Below are positions 21,783 through 29,667 of a DNA stretch of 38,714 nucleotides, piece by piece. The position numbers and the translations under genes are program-made. The notes under the pieces are model-generated. The model was given only the letters and a program-made list of their open reading frames with translations. It searched no databases and was not told the DNA's origin. Source of the stretch: Clostridiales bacterium UBA6468. Its GTDB lineage: Bacteria; Bacillota; Clostridia; Oscillospirales; Oscillospiraceae. The DNA is taken from assembly GCA_002436765.1 (NCBI GenBank), contig DJNI01000086.1, positions 313 to 39,026 on the forward strand. The letters run 5' to 3'. How positions within the stretch are numbered: position 1 is the stretch's first letter; the number at the start of each line of letters is the position of its first letter.

Positions 21783-22454
21783 TCAGATCGCGTAAAACAG
21801 CACACAGAAGAACTGGAGCAGCGCGCCCAGGACGACGAAAATGTGAAACACGGAGTGCATCCATTTTTTGCGCTTGCCGAGGCCGTAGAGAACGGAGCCG
21901 ACCGTGTAGGAAATGCCGCCCAGCAGCAGAAGCAGGAAGCCCGGGAATGTCAGCGCCTGCATTGCCTGCTTTGCAAAGAAGATGATCGCCCAGCCCATGC
22001 CGATATAGCAGATCATGGAAAAGACCCGGTACTTCTTCAGGTCGATGGCCGTCAGGGTCGTGGCCAGCGCCACCATGCCCCACTCGAAGCCGAACAGCAC
22101 CCAGGCAAGAACAGGATCCTCCGGGCGGATGGCCGACAGCAGGATCACGGTATAGGTCCCCGCGATGAGAAAATAGATAGTGCAGTGGTCAAGCACCTGC
22201 ATCACCTTTTTGCCCAGGGTGGGCTTCAGGCCGTGGTAGACGCTGGAAATGGTGAACATGGTGACCATGGCGCTGCCGTAAATGGCGGAGGTGACGACGC
22301 CCCAGGGGTTGCTGTGGAGGGCGGCGAAAATGACGCACAGCGTCAGCGCCACGACACCCACGGCGCCGCCGACGATGTGGGTGACCATGTTCATGATCTC
22401 TTCGCCCCGGCTGTAATCCGGGAGCTGGCGGTCAGATAATTTCGTTCGTTTCAT
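21783..22454 (-). CDS. Hemolysin III family membrane protein (YqfA/PAQR-type)
   Basis: The 223-residue protein has seven hydrophobic segments and the Hly-III/PAQR histidines: THIVGGAVG near residue 25, SSVYHGLKP near 70, LDHCTIYFLIAGTYT near 90 and a C-terminal MHSVFHIFVVLGA. These residues form a metal site in PAQR proteins, some of which act as hydrolases on lipids. Despite its name, most bacterial members are not established toxins. AAGGAAGGGA precedes the ATG; an in-frame ATG 14 codons upstream overlaps the promoter region. A -10-like TATACT occurs on the minus strand at 22485-22490. It is monocistronic. Confidence 0.9.
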   Translation of the reverse strand: MKRTKLSDRQLPDYSRGEEIMNMVTHIVGGAVGVVALTLCVIFAALHSNPWGVVTSAIYGSAMVTMFTISSVYHGLKPTLGKKVMQVLDHCTIYFLIAGTYTVILLSAIRPEDPVLAWVLFGFEWGMVALATTLTAIDLKKYRVFSMICYIGMGWAIIFFAKQAMQALTFPGFLLLLLGGISYTVGSVLYGLGKRKKWMHSVFHIFVVLGALLQFFCVLFYAI

Positions 22455-22503
22455 AGGGATCCCTTCCTTTGTGAAGATGGAGGGAGTATAGCACATTTTT
22501 CAC

Positions 22504-22559
22504 AAAAAAGAAACCGACATTTTGCCCGGTTCTCTCCCCGGCGGAGAAATTCGGTTTCT
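22504..22559 (-). terminator. Orphan terminator-like hairpin between divergent hlyIII and lysA promoters
   Basis: Arms AGAAACCGA and TCGGTTTCT (22551-22559 and 22509-22517) are perfect complements. On the minus strand they are followed by six T; the interior also has a TTCTC/GAGAA pair. It would stop minus-strand transcription coming from the lysA side just before the hlyIII -10. It may protect hlyIII from antisense read-through or be part of a longer hlyIII leader. Confidence 0.5.
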
Positions 22560-22584
22560 ACCGGGGCGAGAGGTGGATACGGGG

Positions 22585-22613
22585 TTGACAAATGTCCTCC
22601 TATACAATACAAT
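22585..22613 (+). promoter_or_regulatory. Promoter of the diaminopimelate decarboxylase gene
   Basis: TTGACA (22585-22590), 17-bp spacer, TACAAT (22608-22613). The leader is only about 50 nt, too short for a lysine riboswitch. Confidence 0.85.
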
Positions 22614-22668
22614 TTCTGTATGTTCGGCGTAGATGCGCCGCTTTTTTGCATTAGAGAGGGTTCGAGCT

Positions 22669-23931
22669 ATGAAAAAGATACCGTTTTTGACTCTGGAGAA
22701 AGCGAAGGAAATCCGCGAGCAGATCCCCACCCCCTTTCATGTTTACGACGAGGCCGGCATCCGCGCCAATGCCCGGGCGCTGAAGGCGGCGTTCTCCTGG
22801 AATCCCGGCTTCAAGGAATTTTTCGCCGTCAAGGCCACCCCCAACCCCTTTCTGCTGAAAATTCTCCACGAGGAGGGCTGCGGCTGCGACTGCGCCACCT
22901 ATACGGAGCTGCTGCTGTCCGAGGCCGTGGGCATCACGGGACACGACGTGGTCTTTTCCTCCAACGTCACCCCGGAGCTGGACATGCGCAAGGCGCGGGA
23001 GATGGGCGTATACATTAACCTCGACGACGCAACCTATGTGGATTTTCTGGCCTCCATGGGGCCGGTTCCCGAGACGGTATGCCTGCGGTATAACCCGGGC
23101 GGCTCCTTCTCTCTGGGCAACACCATCATGGACATGCCCCGGGACGCCAAATACGGCATGACCGAAGACCAGATGGCAGGCGCGATCACCCGGCTGATGA
23201 AGCTGGGCACGAAGCACTTCGGCGTTCACGCCTTCCTCGCCTCCAATACCACCACCAATGAATATTACCCCGCTCTGGCCGGGCAGCTGTTCCGTCTGGC
23301 GGTGCGGCTGCGCAACGCCACCGGCGCCCACATTTCCTTCATCGACCTGTCCGGCGGCATCGGCGTGGACTACCGCCCCGAGCAGCCCAGATGCGACATT
23401 GGCGTCATCGGCGAGGGCGTGCGGGTGAAATATGAGGAAATCCTGACCCCCAACGGCATGGGCGACGTGGCCATTTTCACCGAGCTTGGCCGGTTCATGC
23501 TTGCGCCCTACGGTCACCTGATTTCCACCGTCATTCATGAAAAGCACATCTACCGGGAATACGTGGGTCTGGATGCCTGCGCCGCCAACCTGATGCGTCC
23601 GGCCATGTACGGCGCTTACCACCACATCACGGTGCTGGGCAAGGAGGACGCCATCCTCGATCACGTCTACGACGTCACCGGCGGCCTGTGTGAGAACAAC
23701 GACAAATTCGCCGTTGAGCGGAGCCTGCCGGAAATCCAGATCGGCGACATCGTGGCCATCCACGACACCGGCGCTCACGGCTTCTCCATGGGCTACAATT
23801 ATAACGGCAAGCTCCGTTCCGCGGAAGTCCTGCTGAAGGAGGACGGCAGCTTCCAGCTCATCCGCCGCGCCGAGACGCCGGAGGACTATTTCGCAACCTT
23901 CGATTTTTCGGACTTCCGCTTTGGAAAATAG
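22669..23931 (+). CDS. lysA: Diaminopimelate decarboxylase
   Basis: The 420-residue PLP enzyme belongs to fold type III and makes L-lysine from meso-diaminopimelate. The PLP lysine lies in FFAVKATPNP (about residue 57). FIDLSGGIGVDY is the glycine-rich phosphate loop, and FTELGRFMLAP replaces the common EPGR motif. The C-terminal catalytic Cys lies in GGLCENNDKF and the substrate loop in DTGAHGFSMGYNYNG. These variants occur in a LysA subgroup of gut Firmicutes. Related D-ornithine/lysine or other amino-acid decarboxylases cannot be excluded. The start MKKIPFLT follows GAGAGGG; an earlier ATG has no binding site. No other lysine genes are adjacent. Confidence 0.87.
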   Translation: MKKIPFLTLEKAKEIREQIPTPFHVYDEAGIRANARALKAAFSWNPGFKEFFAVKATPNPFLLKILHEEGCGCDCATYTELLLSEAVGITGHDVVFSSNVTPELDMRKAREMGVYINLDDATYVDFLASMGPVPETVCLRYNPGGSFSLGNTIMDMPRDAKYGMTEDQMAGAITRLMKLGTKHFGVHAFLASNTTTNEYYPALAGQLFRLAVRLRNATGAHISFIDLSGGIGVDYRPEQPRCDIGVIGEGVRVKYEEILTPNGMGDVAIFTELGRFMLAPYGHLISTVIHEKHIYREYVGLDACAANLMRPAMYGAYHHITVLGKEDAILDHVYDVTGGLCENNDKFAVERSLPEIQIGDIVAIHDTGAHGFSMGYNYNGKLRSAEVLLKEDGSFQLIRRAETPEDYFATFDFSDFRFGK

Positions 23932-23952
23932 AACCGTCATTTCGCACAAAAA

Positions 23953-23976
23953 CAGGCGTCATTTTTTGGACGCCTG
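23953..23976. repeat. Hairpin downstream of lysA
   Basis: CAGGCGTC (23953-23960) and GACGCCTG (23969-23976) form a perfect 8-bp stem with an A/T-rich loop. The T-run (complement of AAAAAC) is on the minus strand side, so as a terminator it faces away from lysA. It may still stabilise the lysA mRNA 3' end. Confidence 0.6.
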
Positions 23977-24020
23977 GTCGTAAATTAACAAGAAAATTTC
24001 ATGCTTTTCCGTTTCGTTTA

Positions 24021-24029
24021 TGCTATAAT
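24021..24029 (+). promoter_or_regulatory. Extended -10 promoter of the CBS-domain gene
   Basis: TGCTATAAT is an extended -10 box (TGN-TATAAT). No good -35 is visible, which is usual for extended -10 promoters. The ATG is 57 bases downstream. Confidence 0.65.
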
Positions 24030-24086
24030 GTATAAGGCGGCAGTAAGGCATCCTCCCAATCAGGCCGCGCCGAAAAGGAGAATCCC

Positions 24087-24500
24087 ATGAATAATATTCT
24101 GTTTTTTCTGACACCAAAGGCGATGTGCGCCTATTTGTACGATGACTATACCATCCGGCAGGCACTGGAAAAGATGGAATCCGCAGGCTACGCCGCGATC
24201 CCCATTCTCAACCACCGGGGCGAATACCGTGGAACATTGACAGAGGGCGACCTGCTGTGGGCCATGAAGAACATGTGCTACATGGATATGCGTCAGGCCG
24301 AAGCCCGCCGGGTCATGGAGATCGCCCGCCGGAAGGATAACGTCCCCGTCCGGGTCACCACCTCCATGCACGAGCTGGTGGAGCGGGCGTCCAACCAGAA
24401 CTTCGTCCCCGTGGTGGACGACAAGGACGCGTTCATCGGCCTCATCACCCGAAAAGCCATCATCCGCTACTGCCGGGAAAAGCTGTTCCCCGAGGACTGA
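24087..24500 (+). CDS. CBS-pair domain protein (CbpB/YkuL-like)
   Basis: The 137-residue protein consists almost wholly of two CBS motifs: YDDYTIRQALEKMESAGYAAIPILNHRGEYRGTLTEGDLL (first, about 18-57) and a second from about 83 (VRVTTSMHELVERASNQNFVPVVDDKDAFIGLITRKAII). Small stand-alone CBS-pair proteins bind adenine nucleotides; some Firmicute members of this size bind c-di-AMP and control the stringent response or potassium balance. Ligand and partner here are unknown. AAAAGGAG precedes the ATG. It follows lysA by 155 bp with its own extended -10 promoter and ends at a strong bidirectional terminator. Confidence 0.85.
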   Translation: MNNILFFLTPKAMCAYLYDDYTIRQALEKMESAGYAAIPILNHRGEYRGTLTEGDLLWAMKNMCYMDMRQAEARRVMEIARRKDNVPVRVTTSMHELVERASNQNFVPVVDDKDAFIGLITRKAIIRYCREKLFPED

Positions 24501-24545
24501 TCGTTTACCGTCAGAATCCATTACATAGCGACAAATCTACAATGA

Positions 24546-24592
24546 AAAAGCGCTGTCACTTGGAACCGATGGTTCCGAATGACAGCGCTTTT
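24546..24592. terminator. Bidirectional terminator between the CBS gene and the lipoprotein operon
   Basis: A perfect 13-bp stem AAAAGCGCTGTCA / TGACAGCGCTTTT encloses a second perfect GGAACC/GGTTCC hairpin. The outer A/T ends serve both strands. Confidence 0.92.
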
Positions 24593-24593
24593 G

Positions 24594-26480
24594 TTACTTT
24601 CCCGTGTACGCCATGGGCTGATTCAGATACTGCTCCCATGGGAAGTTTTCCGTGGATTTTTTCAGGCCGAAGGCCTCCCGTATCCCCTGACACAGCATTT
24701 TCAGCTTATATTGCAGGGGCGAGGCCGCAAACAGCGATTCATTTCCCGCCGTCATGGCATACTCAAAAATCCGCGCCCGGTCTTCCTTGGGGTAGCTCAT
24801 GGAGTAGGTGTCCACAAAGCTGCGGGTGTCCGGCTGCAAAAATTCGCTGCCGTCCCGCCGGGCGTTGGCGAGATAATCGTAGTCGTACTCGAAGCCCACA
24901 GGATTCAGCTTTGCCCACTGGTCGAGGGCGATGCTGTTGCCCAAAATATGGGTCTCCATCACGTGGTAAAGCTCGTGGTACAGTGCCTTTTCCGAGGTGT
25001 CCCCCGCCGCCAGCACGATGTAGGCGTCCGTTCCGTTCATGAACTGGATGCCGTTGGCGCTGCTCAGACTGCCGGATTCGGCGCTGCCGGTGATCTCCCG
25101 CACCAGGCAGATCTTCAGGGAGGAAAAATGAGAAGCCGCGGCTTCCAGCATCCCCTCCGGGAAATTGGCAAGGCGCTCGTTCAGCCAGTCCAGCTCCCGC
25201 TTGAGGACGGGAACCAGATATTCCGGTTCAAAATTATAGTCCCAGGGCTGCACCAGATCGGCGTCCTCCCACAATAGCACCTCAACGCCGTAGGTATCGC
25301 CGACGGTTCTGGCGTAATACTCGCACCACACCAGCCCGTGATAATCCGGCTCCTGGGCGGAATAATAGGGGCCTGTGTAGATCTCCTCGTCGGAAACGGC
25401 AAATTCCGGCGAGGTCGTGTCCCAGCGGTAAATGACCGGCCGGCCGTCGTTGTTGTATAGGAGGAAATAAACCCAGCCGTCGGCGGTCTCCTCCACTGTC
25501 AATGGCAGGCCGGAAAATGGCAGCGCCGCAGAGCAGCGGCGGCGTCCGGTCTCCAAATCATAATAGTCCAGCTTGATCTCCGTATCCGACGCAGCGCTTG
25601 CCGTCACCGCGTCGGCGAAGGTCTCCAGGAAGAAATCCTCGCCGCTCAGCTCCGCCGGGGTCAGCGCCGTAGGGGATTCCTCCCCCGCCTGCCCGAACAG
25701 CAGCGCCCGGGTGCAGCCCGTGGGGAAGGAGAGAAAATAGCTGTCGCCGCCGGACTGCATCGTCAGCGCCTGCGCCCCTTCATACAATATCCGTCCGTTT
25801 TCCGTGGAGATGAGCAGTGTGGCAGCGTTTCCCTCGCCGTCCGCCACCCGGCATTGCAGGACGGTGTCGTTCAGGTACAGTCCCGTCACGCTCTGCTGGG
25901 CGAACCCCGCCTCTTTAATGACCCGGCGGATGCCCGTTTCCAGATTCCAGGCGCGGACGCCCGCTTTGGTGCAGTAGTACAGCGTCTCACGATCCCGGGA
26001 CAGCAGGGGCGTTCCCTCCAGGTCCTCCGGCGCGGGAATGTGGGTGATCTCCCGCAGGGACGCGTCCAGCACCACCGTCTGCCGGTTCACCGGGTCAAAA
26101 TAGCTCAGGCCGCTTTCCGTGACCTGTAGGGACGGGTCGTCCGGGGCAAGGCCAAAATCCAGCTGGACGGTGGCCGCTATGTACAGCTCCTCCCCGGAAA
26201 GCCGGGTGATAACGGTGCTGACCTGGGTGTCGGAGAACACCAGCAGGTCGCTGCCCATGGCTGTCATTCCGGCCACGCCGGGAATGCTCAGGGGATACGC
26301 CCGCAGCGCGTCGCCGTAGCGCACTTCCAGCGGGTCATCCGGGTCATGCAGCCCGGCAGGGGGCGCCGCTTCCACGGGAACGGCCTCCGTCTGAGGGGGA
26401 AAAGTCGTTTCCTCCCCCTTCCCGGAGCAGCCCGCCAGCAGCAGGCACAGCAGGATCAGCGCGGGATACCATTGTTTCAT
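24594..26480 (-). CDS. Lipoprotein with a beta-propeller-like region and a C-terminal HExxH metalloprotease-like domain
   Basis: The 628-residue protein begins with a lipoprotein signal peptide (lipobox LLAGC, lipidated C18), so it sits on the outer face of the membrane. Residues about 45-390 are repetitive and beta-rich, with short repeats such as YYCTKAGVRAWNLETG and YDLETGRRR that suggest propeller blades. The C-terminal part carries HELYH (502-506), the zinc-metalloprotease signature, and a conserved-looking SYPKEDRARIFEYAM (E566 or E573 as third ligand). The protein is probably a surface zinc hydrolase; no substrate is known. It is the last gene of a seven-gene operon; its ATG directly follows the stop of the DUF6472-like gene, with AAGGAG 8 bases upstream. 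Confidence 0.75.
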   Translation of the reverse strand: MKQWYPALILLCLLLAGCSGKGEETTFPPQTEAVPVEAAPPAGLHDPDDPLEVRYGDALRAYPLSIPGVAGMTAMGSDLLVFSDTQVSTVITRLSGEELYIAATVQLDFGLAPDDPSLQVTESGLSYFDPVNRQTVVLDASLREITHIPAPEDLEGTPLLSRDRETLYYCTKAGVRAWNLETGIRRVIKEAGFAQQSVTGLYLNDTVLQCRVADGEGNAATLLISTENGRILYEGAQALTMQSGGDSYFLSFPTGCTRALLFGQAGEESPTALTPAELSGEDFFLETFADAVTASAASDTEIKLDYYDLETGRRRCSAALPFSGLPLTVEETADGWVYFLLYNNDGRPVIYRWDTTSPEFAVSDEEIYTGPYYSAQEPDYHGLVWCEYYARTVGDTYGVEVLLWEDADLVQPWDYNFEPEYLVPVLKRELDWLNERLANFPEGMLEAAASHFSSLKICLVREITGSAESGSLSSANGIQFMNGTDAYIVLAAGDTSEKALYHELYHVMETHILGNSIALDQWAKLNPVGFEYDYDYLANARRDGSEFLQPDTRSFVDTYSMSYPKEDRARIFEYAMTAGNESLFAASPLQYKLKMLCQGIREAFGLKKSTENFPWEQYLNQPMAYTGK

Positions 26481-26657
26481 CTATTGTCTCCTTGCAAGGG
26501 TGTAATCGTCGCCCTGCCGGTAAAAGGGGCAGTGCCGGGAGGGGGAATTGGCGATGCGGCAAACCTCGTCCTCGTCCAAATCCATCATGCAGTAGGATTC
26601 GTCGTACTCCTCATCATAATCATAATACCAGCAGGTCTCGCATTCTGTCGAATCCAC
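26481..26657 (-). CDS. Small Cys-rich protein, DUF6472-like
   Basis: The 58-residue protein has CETCWYYDYDEE near the N-terminus, then YCMMDLDEDEVCRI, and HCPFYRQGDDYTLARRQ at the C-terminus. The pattern CxxC...C...C(P) with acidic stretches matches small DUF6472-type proteins of Clostridia, which probably bind a metal through the cysteines. The start is GTG with GGAGGG 6 bases upstream; there is no ATG in frame. It lies 2 bp after the phosphodiesterase stop and its stop touches the lipoprotein ATG (TAGATG), so all are cotranslated. Function unknown. Confidence 0.75.
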   Translation of the reverse strand: MDSTECETCWYYDYDEEYDESYCMMDLDEDEVCRIANSPSRHCPFYRQGDDYTLARRQ

Positions 26658-26659
26658 GG

Positions 26660-27175
26660 CTAACCCTCCAAAATCCGAAAAGAAAATTCTCCGTTTTCAT
26701 AAATCAGACAGCTGTGGCTCCCGTCCTTGGGGATGGAGACGCTGCCGGGGTTCAGGCAGCGGATGCCGCCGCGCATTTCGTCCATTTTTACATGGGTGTG
26801 CCCGAACAGGAACACGCTGCCCTCCGGCAGGGGCGGAAGGTTATCCGGGTTGTGGTGGTGTCCGTGGGTCAGATAGAAGGTTTTCCCGTCCAGAAGCAGC
26901 TGGGAAAACTCCGCCATGCAGGAAAAAGGCAGAACCATCTGGTCGACCTCTGCCTCGCAGTTGCCCCGCACCGCAATGATACTGTCCCGGTACCCGCTCA
27001 GCATGGGGATCACCTGTTTCGGCGCGTAGTCCCGGGGCAGGTCGTTCCGGGGGCCGTGGTACAGCAAGTCTCCCAGCAGGATCAGCCTGTCTGGCTTCTC
27101 TGTCTCGATCAAATCGCAAAGGCGGCGGCACCAGAAGGCGCTGCCGTGAATGTCGGACGCAATCAGCAATTTCAT
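26660..27175 (-). CDS. YfcE/MJ0936-type metallophosphoesterase
   Basis: The 171-residue protein has the calcineurin-like metal motifs: ASDIHGS (residues 6-12), LLGDLLYHGPR, AVRGNCEAEVD, LTHGHHHNP and FGHTHVK. Each supplies ligands for the di-metal centre. YfcE-type enzymes hydrolyse phosphodiesters in vitro, with unclear natural substrate. The start MKLLIASD is preceded by GGGAGG at 7 bases. It lies 56 bp after the DUF1643 gene, the largest gap in the operon, which contains a strong hairpin, and 2 bp before the DUF6472-like gene. Confidence 0.93.
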   Translation of the reverse strand: MKLLIASDIHGSAFWCRRLCDLIETEKPDRLILLGDLLYHGPRNDLPRDYAPKQVIPMLSGYRDSIIAVRGNCEAEVDQMVLPFSCMAEFSQLLLDGKTFYLTHGHHHNPDNLPPLPEGSVFLFGHTHVKMDEMRGGIRCLNPGSVSIPKDGSHSCLIYENGEFSFRILEG

Positions 27176-27203
27176 GAGAAATCCTCCCGTTTCATGCACT
27201 GCA

Positions 27204-27227
27204 GGGGTCGGTGGATCCACCGGCCCC
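27204..27227. repeat. Intercistronic hairpin between the DUF1643 and phosphodiesterase genes
   Basis: GGGGTCGGTGGA (27204-27215) is directly followed by TCCACCGGCCCC (27216-27227), a 24-bp palindrome with one G-T wobble. No T-run follows on the minus strand, so it is unlikely to terminate the operon. It could act as a processing or stability element, or as a protein-binding palindrome. Confidence 0.7.
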
Positions 27228-27231
27228 GTTT

Positions 27232-27846
27232 TCATAATTGTTCTAAGTACGCCTTCACGTCGAAAGGCCGGAGCTTCTCGTCCTTCCGCAGATACAGCGG
27301 ATGATGGGGGTGTCCCTTCCGGGAAATGGCCCCGGCGCAGCACCACCGGGCCCCGTACTCCTCCCCCGCCAGCAGCATATCCCGCAGACAGTCTGGCAGA
27401 TATTTCCGCTTTTCGATGATCGCGCCCCATGCCGCCCACACCACCGGATGCTCCGAAAGGGACAGCACATACCGGAACGCTTTCAGGTTTTCCCCGTGGA
27501 GCAGCGGGTTGCAGACCTTCTCCATATCGTCGGGTGAGGTCGCCCGCTGGGCGTAGACGTTGAACATGATGAAGCTGTCAAACCCGTTCCCCAGGGCAAT
27601 CCGCTCCACGGATTTTAAGGTATTGTCCAGGGCGCCGGGTCTGGCCGTGGAGGGGTTGATGCCGATGCAGATCAAGGGCTTACAGCCCCGCGTCCCCAGT
27701 ATGTACCGGTATTCCGAGTAAAAATTGGGAGCGTAGATCCACTTTTTGATGTCGTATTCGTCGCTGGGGGTGTCGGCGGCTTCCAGCGCCTGCCGGAAGG
27801 TGACCAGCTCCAGCTCCCGGGTCGATCCGCTGGGAATGTGCGCCAT
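27232..27846 (-). CDS. DUF1643 family protein
   Basis: The 204-residue soluble protein shows the DUF1643 pattern: YRYILGTRGCKPLICIGINPSTA near residue 47, FDSFIMFNVYAQRAT and VVWAAWGAIIEKRKYL. The family is widespread and often phage- or restriction-linked, without a known activity. A uracil-DNA-glycosylase-like fold has been suggested for relatives; that is not testable here. The ATG shares one base with the stop of the preceding membrane-protein gene (TGATG), with GGAGG 7 bases upstream. It belongs to the XRE-led operon. Confidence 0.85.
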   Translation of the reverse strand: MAHIPSGSTRELELVTFRQALEAADTPSDEYDIKKWIYAPNFYSEYRYILGTRGCKPLICIGINPSTARPGALDNTLKSVERIALGNGFDSFIMFNVYAQRATSPDDMEKVCNPLLHGENLKAFRYVLSLSEHPVVWAAWGAIIEKRKYLPDCLRDMLLAGEEYGARWCCAGAISRKGHPHHPLYLRKDEKLRPFDVKAYLEQL

Positions 27847-28421
27847 CAGCTTTCCTCCACCGGCGGGAACCACAGGCTCTTGCTGGGGTCGTGGAAATCG
27901 CAGCTCTCCGGGTCGCGCCCCGTCTGAAGGCACCAGCCGGCAAAGGCGGTGTCCAGGAAGGGATACACGCCGTCCATGGTGGATTGCAGACTGACGGTGG
28001 AGCCGTCCTTCAGGTACAGCTCCACCACGACGCTGCCGCCCTGCACCACGTACAGCTTCTGCCCCAGGATTTCCTCGTAGCGGTGCTCCACATCCTTCTT
28101 TCCGAAGCCGGACACAAGGAAGCTTTCCCCGTCGTAGAAAATACCGAAGCGCAGGTAATACGCCGCCAGAAATACGCCCATGGCAAACACGATCAGGCCG
28201 CCCACGATCAGCACCGGCCCGTCGCCGATGCCGATGCAGAACGCCATGACGCCCAGCACCGTCAGCACCACGCCGAACACGCCGAAGCGCTTATTTGCCC
28301 TTACGGCCATGCCGGAGCGGTGCTGCGCCTTGCTCCGGAACGCCTTGGAAAAGCCCTTATCCACCAGAAAGCACACGCCGAACACGGCGGCGGCGATCAG
28401 CAAAACAATGACAAACTGCAT
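27846..28421 (-). CDS. Unknown membrane protein of 191 residues
   Basis: I recognise no family with confidence. Residues 2-20 form one hydrophobic segment, and two more follow at about 47-66 and 70-92. The remaining C-terminal 100 residues are soluble and beta-rich (YDGESFLVSGFGKKDVEHRY, LYVVQGGSVVVELYLKDGSTV), suggesting a cytoplasmic PH-like domain. The N-terminal basic loop (KAFRSKAQHRSGMAVRANKR) would also be cytoplasmic. AAGGAGA precedes the ATG. It lies 26 bp after the 5-formyl-THF cyclo-ligase gene and overlaps the DUF1643 gene by one base. Confidence 0.7.
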   Translation of the reverse strand: MQFVIVLLIAAAVFGVCFLVDKGFSKAFRSKAQHRSGMAVRANKRFGVFGVVLTVLGVMAFCIGIGDGPVLIVGGLIVFAMGVFLAAYYLRFGIFYDGESFLVSGFGKKDVEHRYEEILGQKLYVVQGGSVVVELYLKDGSTVSLQSTMDGVYPFLDTAFAGWCLQTGRDPESCDFHDPSKSLWFPPVEES

Positions 28422-28447
28422 GTCTTTCTCTCCTTGTATCTATGCGC

Positions 28448-28981
28448 CTATGCCCAGAGCACCGTGTCCACAGGGATGTCATGTTCCTCGGTGTCCAGAT
28501 GGGGCAGCATCTGAAAATCATAGCACAGCGCCAGCGTGGGATGGTTCGGCTCCCGGGACAGGAACTTGTCGTAAAACCCGCCGCCGTAGCCGATGCGGTG
28601 CCCCTGGGGGTCAAAGGCTAACCCAGGCATCAGCACCAGCGCCGTCTCGTCATGGGCCACCGGCTCGTCCGCGATGGGTTCCGGAATCCCGGCGTAGCCC
28701 TTCGCCACCTTGGTCAGGTCGTCCAGATAGATGAACTTCATTTCGTCGCCGTAGCATTTGGGCACGGCCACCTTTTTCCCGTCCCGGAGCGCCTGCTCCA
28801 GCATGGGGACGGTGCGCACCTCCTGATTGTAGGGCATGTAGCCGTAAATGGTCCTGGCCTTGCGGTAGGCTTCCGTCGCGGCGAACTGACGCCCCAGTTC
28901 CCGGCTCCGACGCTCAATTTCTTCCGCCGTCATCGCCCGTTTTTTCTCCCGAATCTGCCGGCGCAGCTCTGTCTTATCCAT
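28448..28981 (-). CDS. 5-formyltetrahydrofolate cyclo-ligase
   Basis: The 177-residue enzyme converts 5-formyl-THF to 5,10-methenyl-THF with ATP. Recognisable parts are the N-terminal helix KTELRRQIREKKRAM, YGYMPYNQEVRT, VAVPKCYGDEMKFIYL, and the ATP-binding signature GLAFDPQGHRIGYGGGFYDKFL near residues 125-148. The length is normal. The start MDKTELRR overlaps the end of the XRE gene by 8 bases, with AAGGA just upstream. The gene is second in the operon. Confidence 0.94.
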   Translation of the reverse strand: MDKTELRRQIREKKRAMTAEEIERRSRELGRQFAATEAYRKARTIYGYMPYNQEVRTVPMLEQALRDGKKVAVPKCYGDEMKFIYLDDLTKVAKGYAGIPEPIADEPVAHDETALVLMPGLAFDPQGHRIGYGGGFYDKFLSREPNHPTLALCYDFQMLPHLDTEEHDIPVDTVLWA

Positions 28982-29639
28982 TGTCCTTACCCTCACTTTT
29001 CTCGCTCACCGGACGGAACATCCGGAACCACAGGAAAATGGCGATCTGTCCCGGAATGCCCAAGAGGTAAATTTTCCAGAAATTGTACCGGAAGATCAGC
29101 AGCCCGGAAACATGAATGGCGATCAGGAATCCCCACACGATGGCGGAGATCAGCAGCCGGTTTTTCCGGAAATCCCGCCACGCAGACAGCAAGCTCAGCA
29201 TCACGATGGCGTTGACCGGCACGGCGTAGAAAAACGCAAGCCAGCTGTAGCGCCCCACGGCCTTGAACGAGGACATGATGACAAATACAAACAGCGCGAT
29301 GAACCACACCAGCGTGGAGGACAGCGCCAGGATCACATTCTTGTTGGCCTTGCGCTTCAGCGCCTTTTCGGACACCTGGGTCATGGCCTTTTCCAGGGTG
29401 CCGGGGTTTCCGGGCAAAGCGTCGGGGTCGGCCAGCAGCTCCCCCACGGGTATCCCGAACAGCTCCGCCAGCTGCACCAGCGTCATCACATCCGGCACGG
29501 ATTCCCCCCGCTCCCATTTGGAAACGGCCTTGTCGGAATAATTCAGTTTTTCCGCCAGCCCAGCCTGGGTCAGTCCCGCCTGCTTGCGGTACGCGGCAAT
29601 ATTGGAGCCGATCTGATTTCTCAAAGTCGCGTCGTCCAT
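28974..29639 (-). CDS. XRE-family regulator with C-terminal membrane domain
   Basis: The 221-residue protein has an N-terminal Cro/CI helix-turn-helix (IAAYRKQAGLTQAGLAEKLN, then DKAVSKWERGESVPD, residues 12-60). A linker follows and then four hydrophobic segments (about 100-122, 128-150, 156-178, 186-205). This links DNA binding to the membrane and suggests sensing of membrane state or of a partner protein. GGAGGGG lies 4 bases before the ATG. It is the first gene of a seven-gene operon with a 17-bp-spaced promoter and probably regulates that promoter. The stimulus is unknown. Confidence 0.88.
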   Translation of the reverse strand: MDDATLRNQIGSNIAAYRKQAGLTQAGLAEKLNYSDKAVSKWERGESVPDVMTLVQLAELFGIPVGELLADPDALPGNPGTLEKAMTQVSEKALKRKANKNVILALSSTLVWFIALFVFVIMSSFKAVGRYSWLAFFYAVPVNAIVMLSLLSAWRDFRKNRLLISAIVWGFLIAIHVSGLLIFRYNFWKIYLLGIPGQIAIFLWFRMFRPVSEKSEGKDNG

Positions 29640-29667
29640 GGTTCCCCTCCAGTACATAGTTGGCATT

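Noticed and set aside
22451..22651. 66-codon minus-strand ORF ending at the hlyIII start (ATGA overlap), with an AGGAGG-like site before an internal TTG
   Set aside because: It would cross the terminator-like hairpin and the apparent hlyIII promoter, its translation looks random, and the AGGAGG overlaps the lysA promoter spacer on the other strand.
22614..22668. Possible lysine riboswitch before lysA
   Set aside because: The leader is only about 50 nt and lacks room for the roughly 170-nt lysine aptamer.
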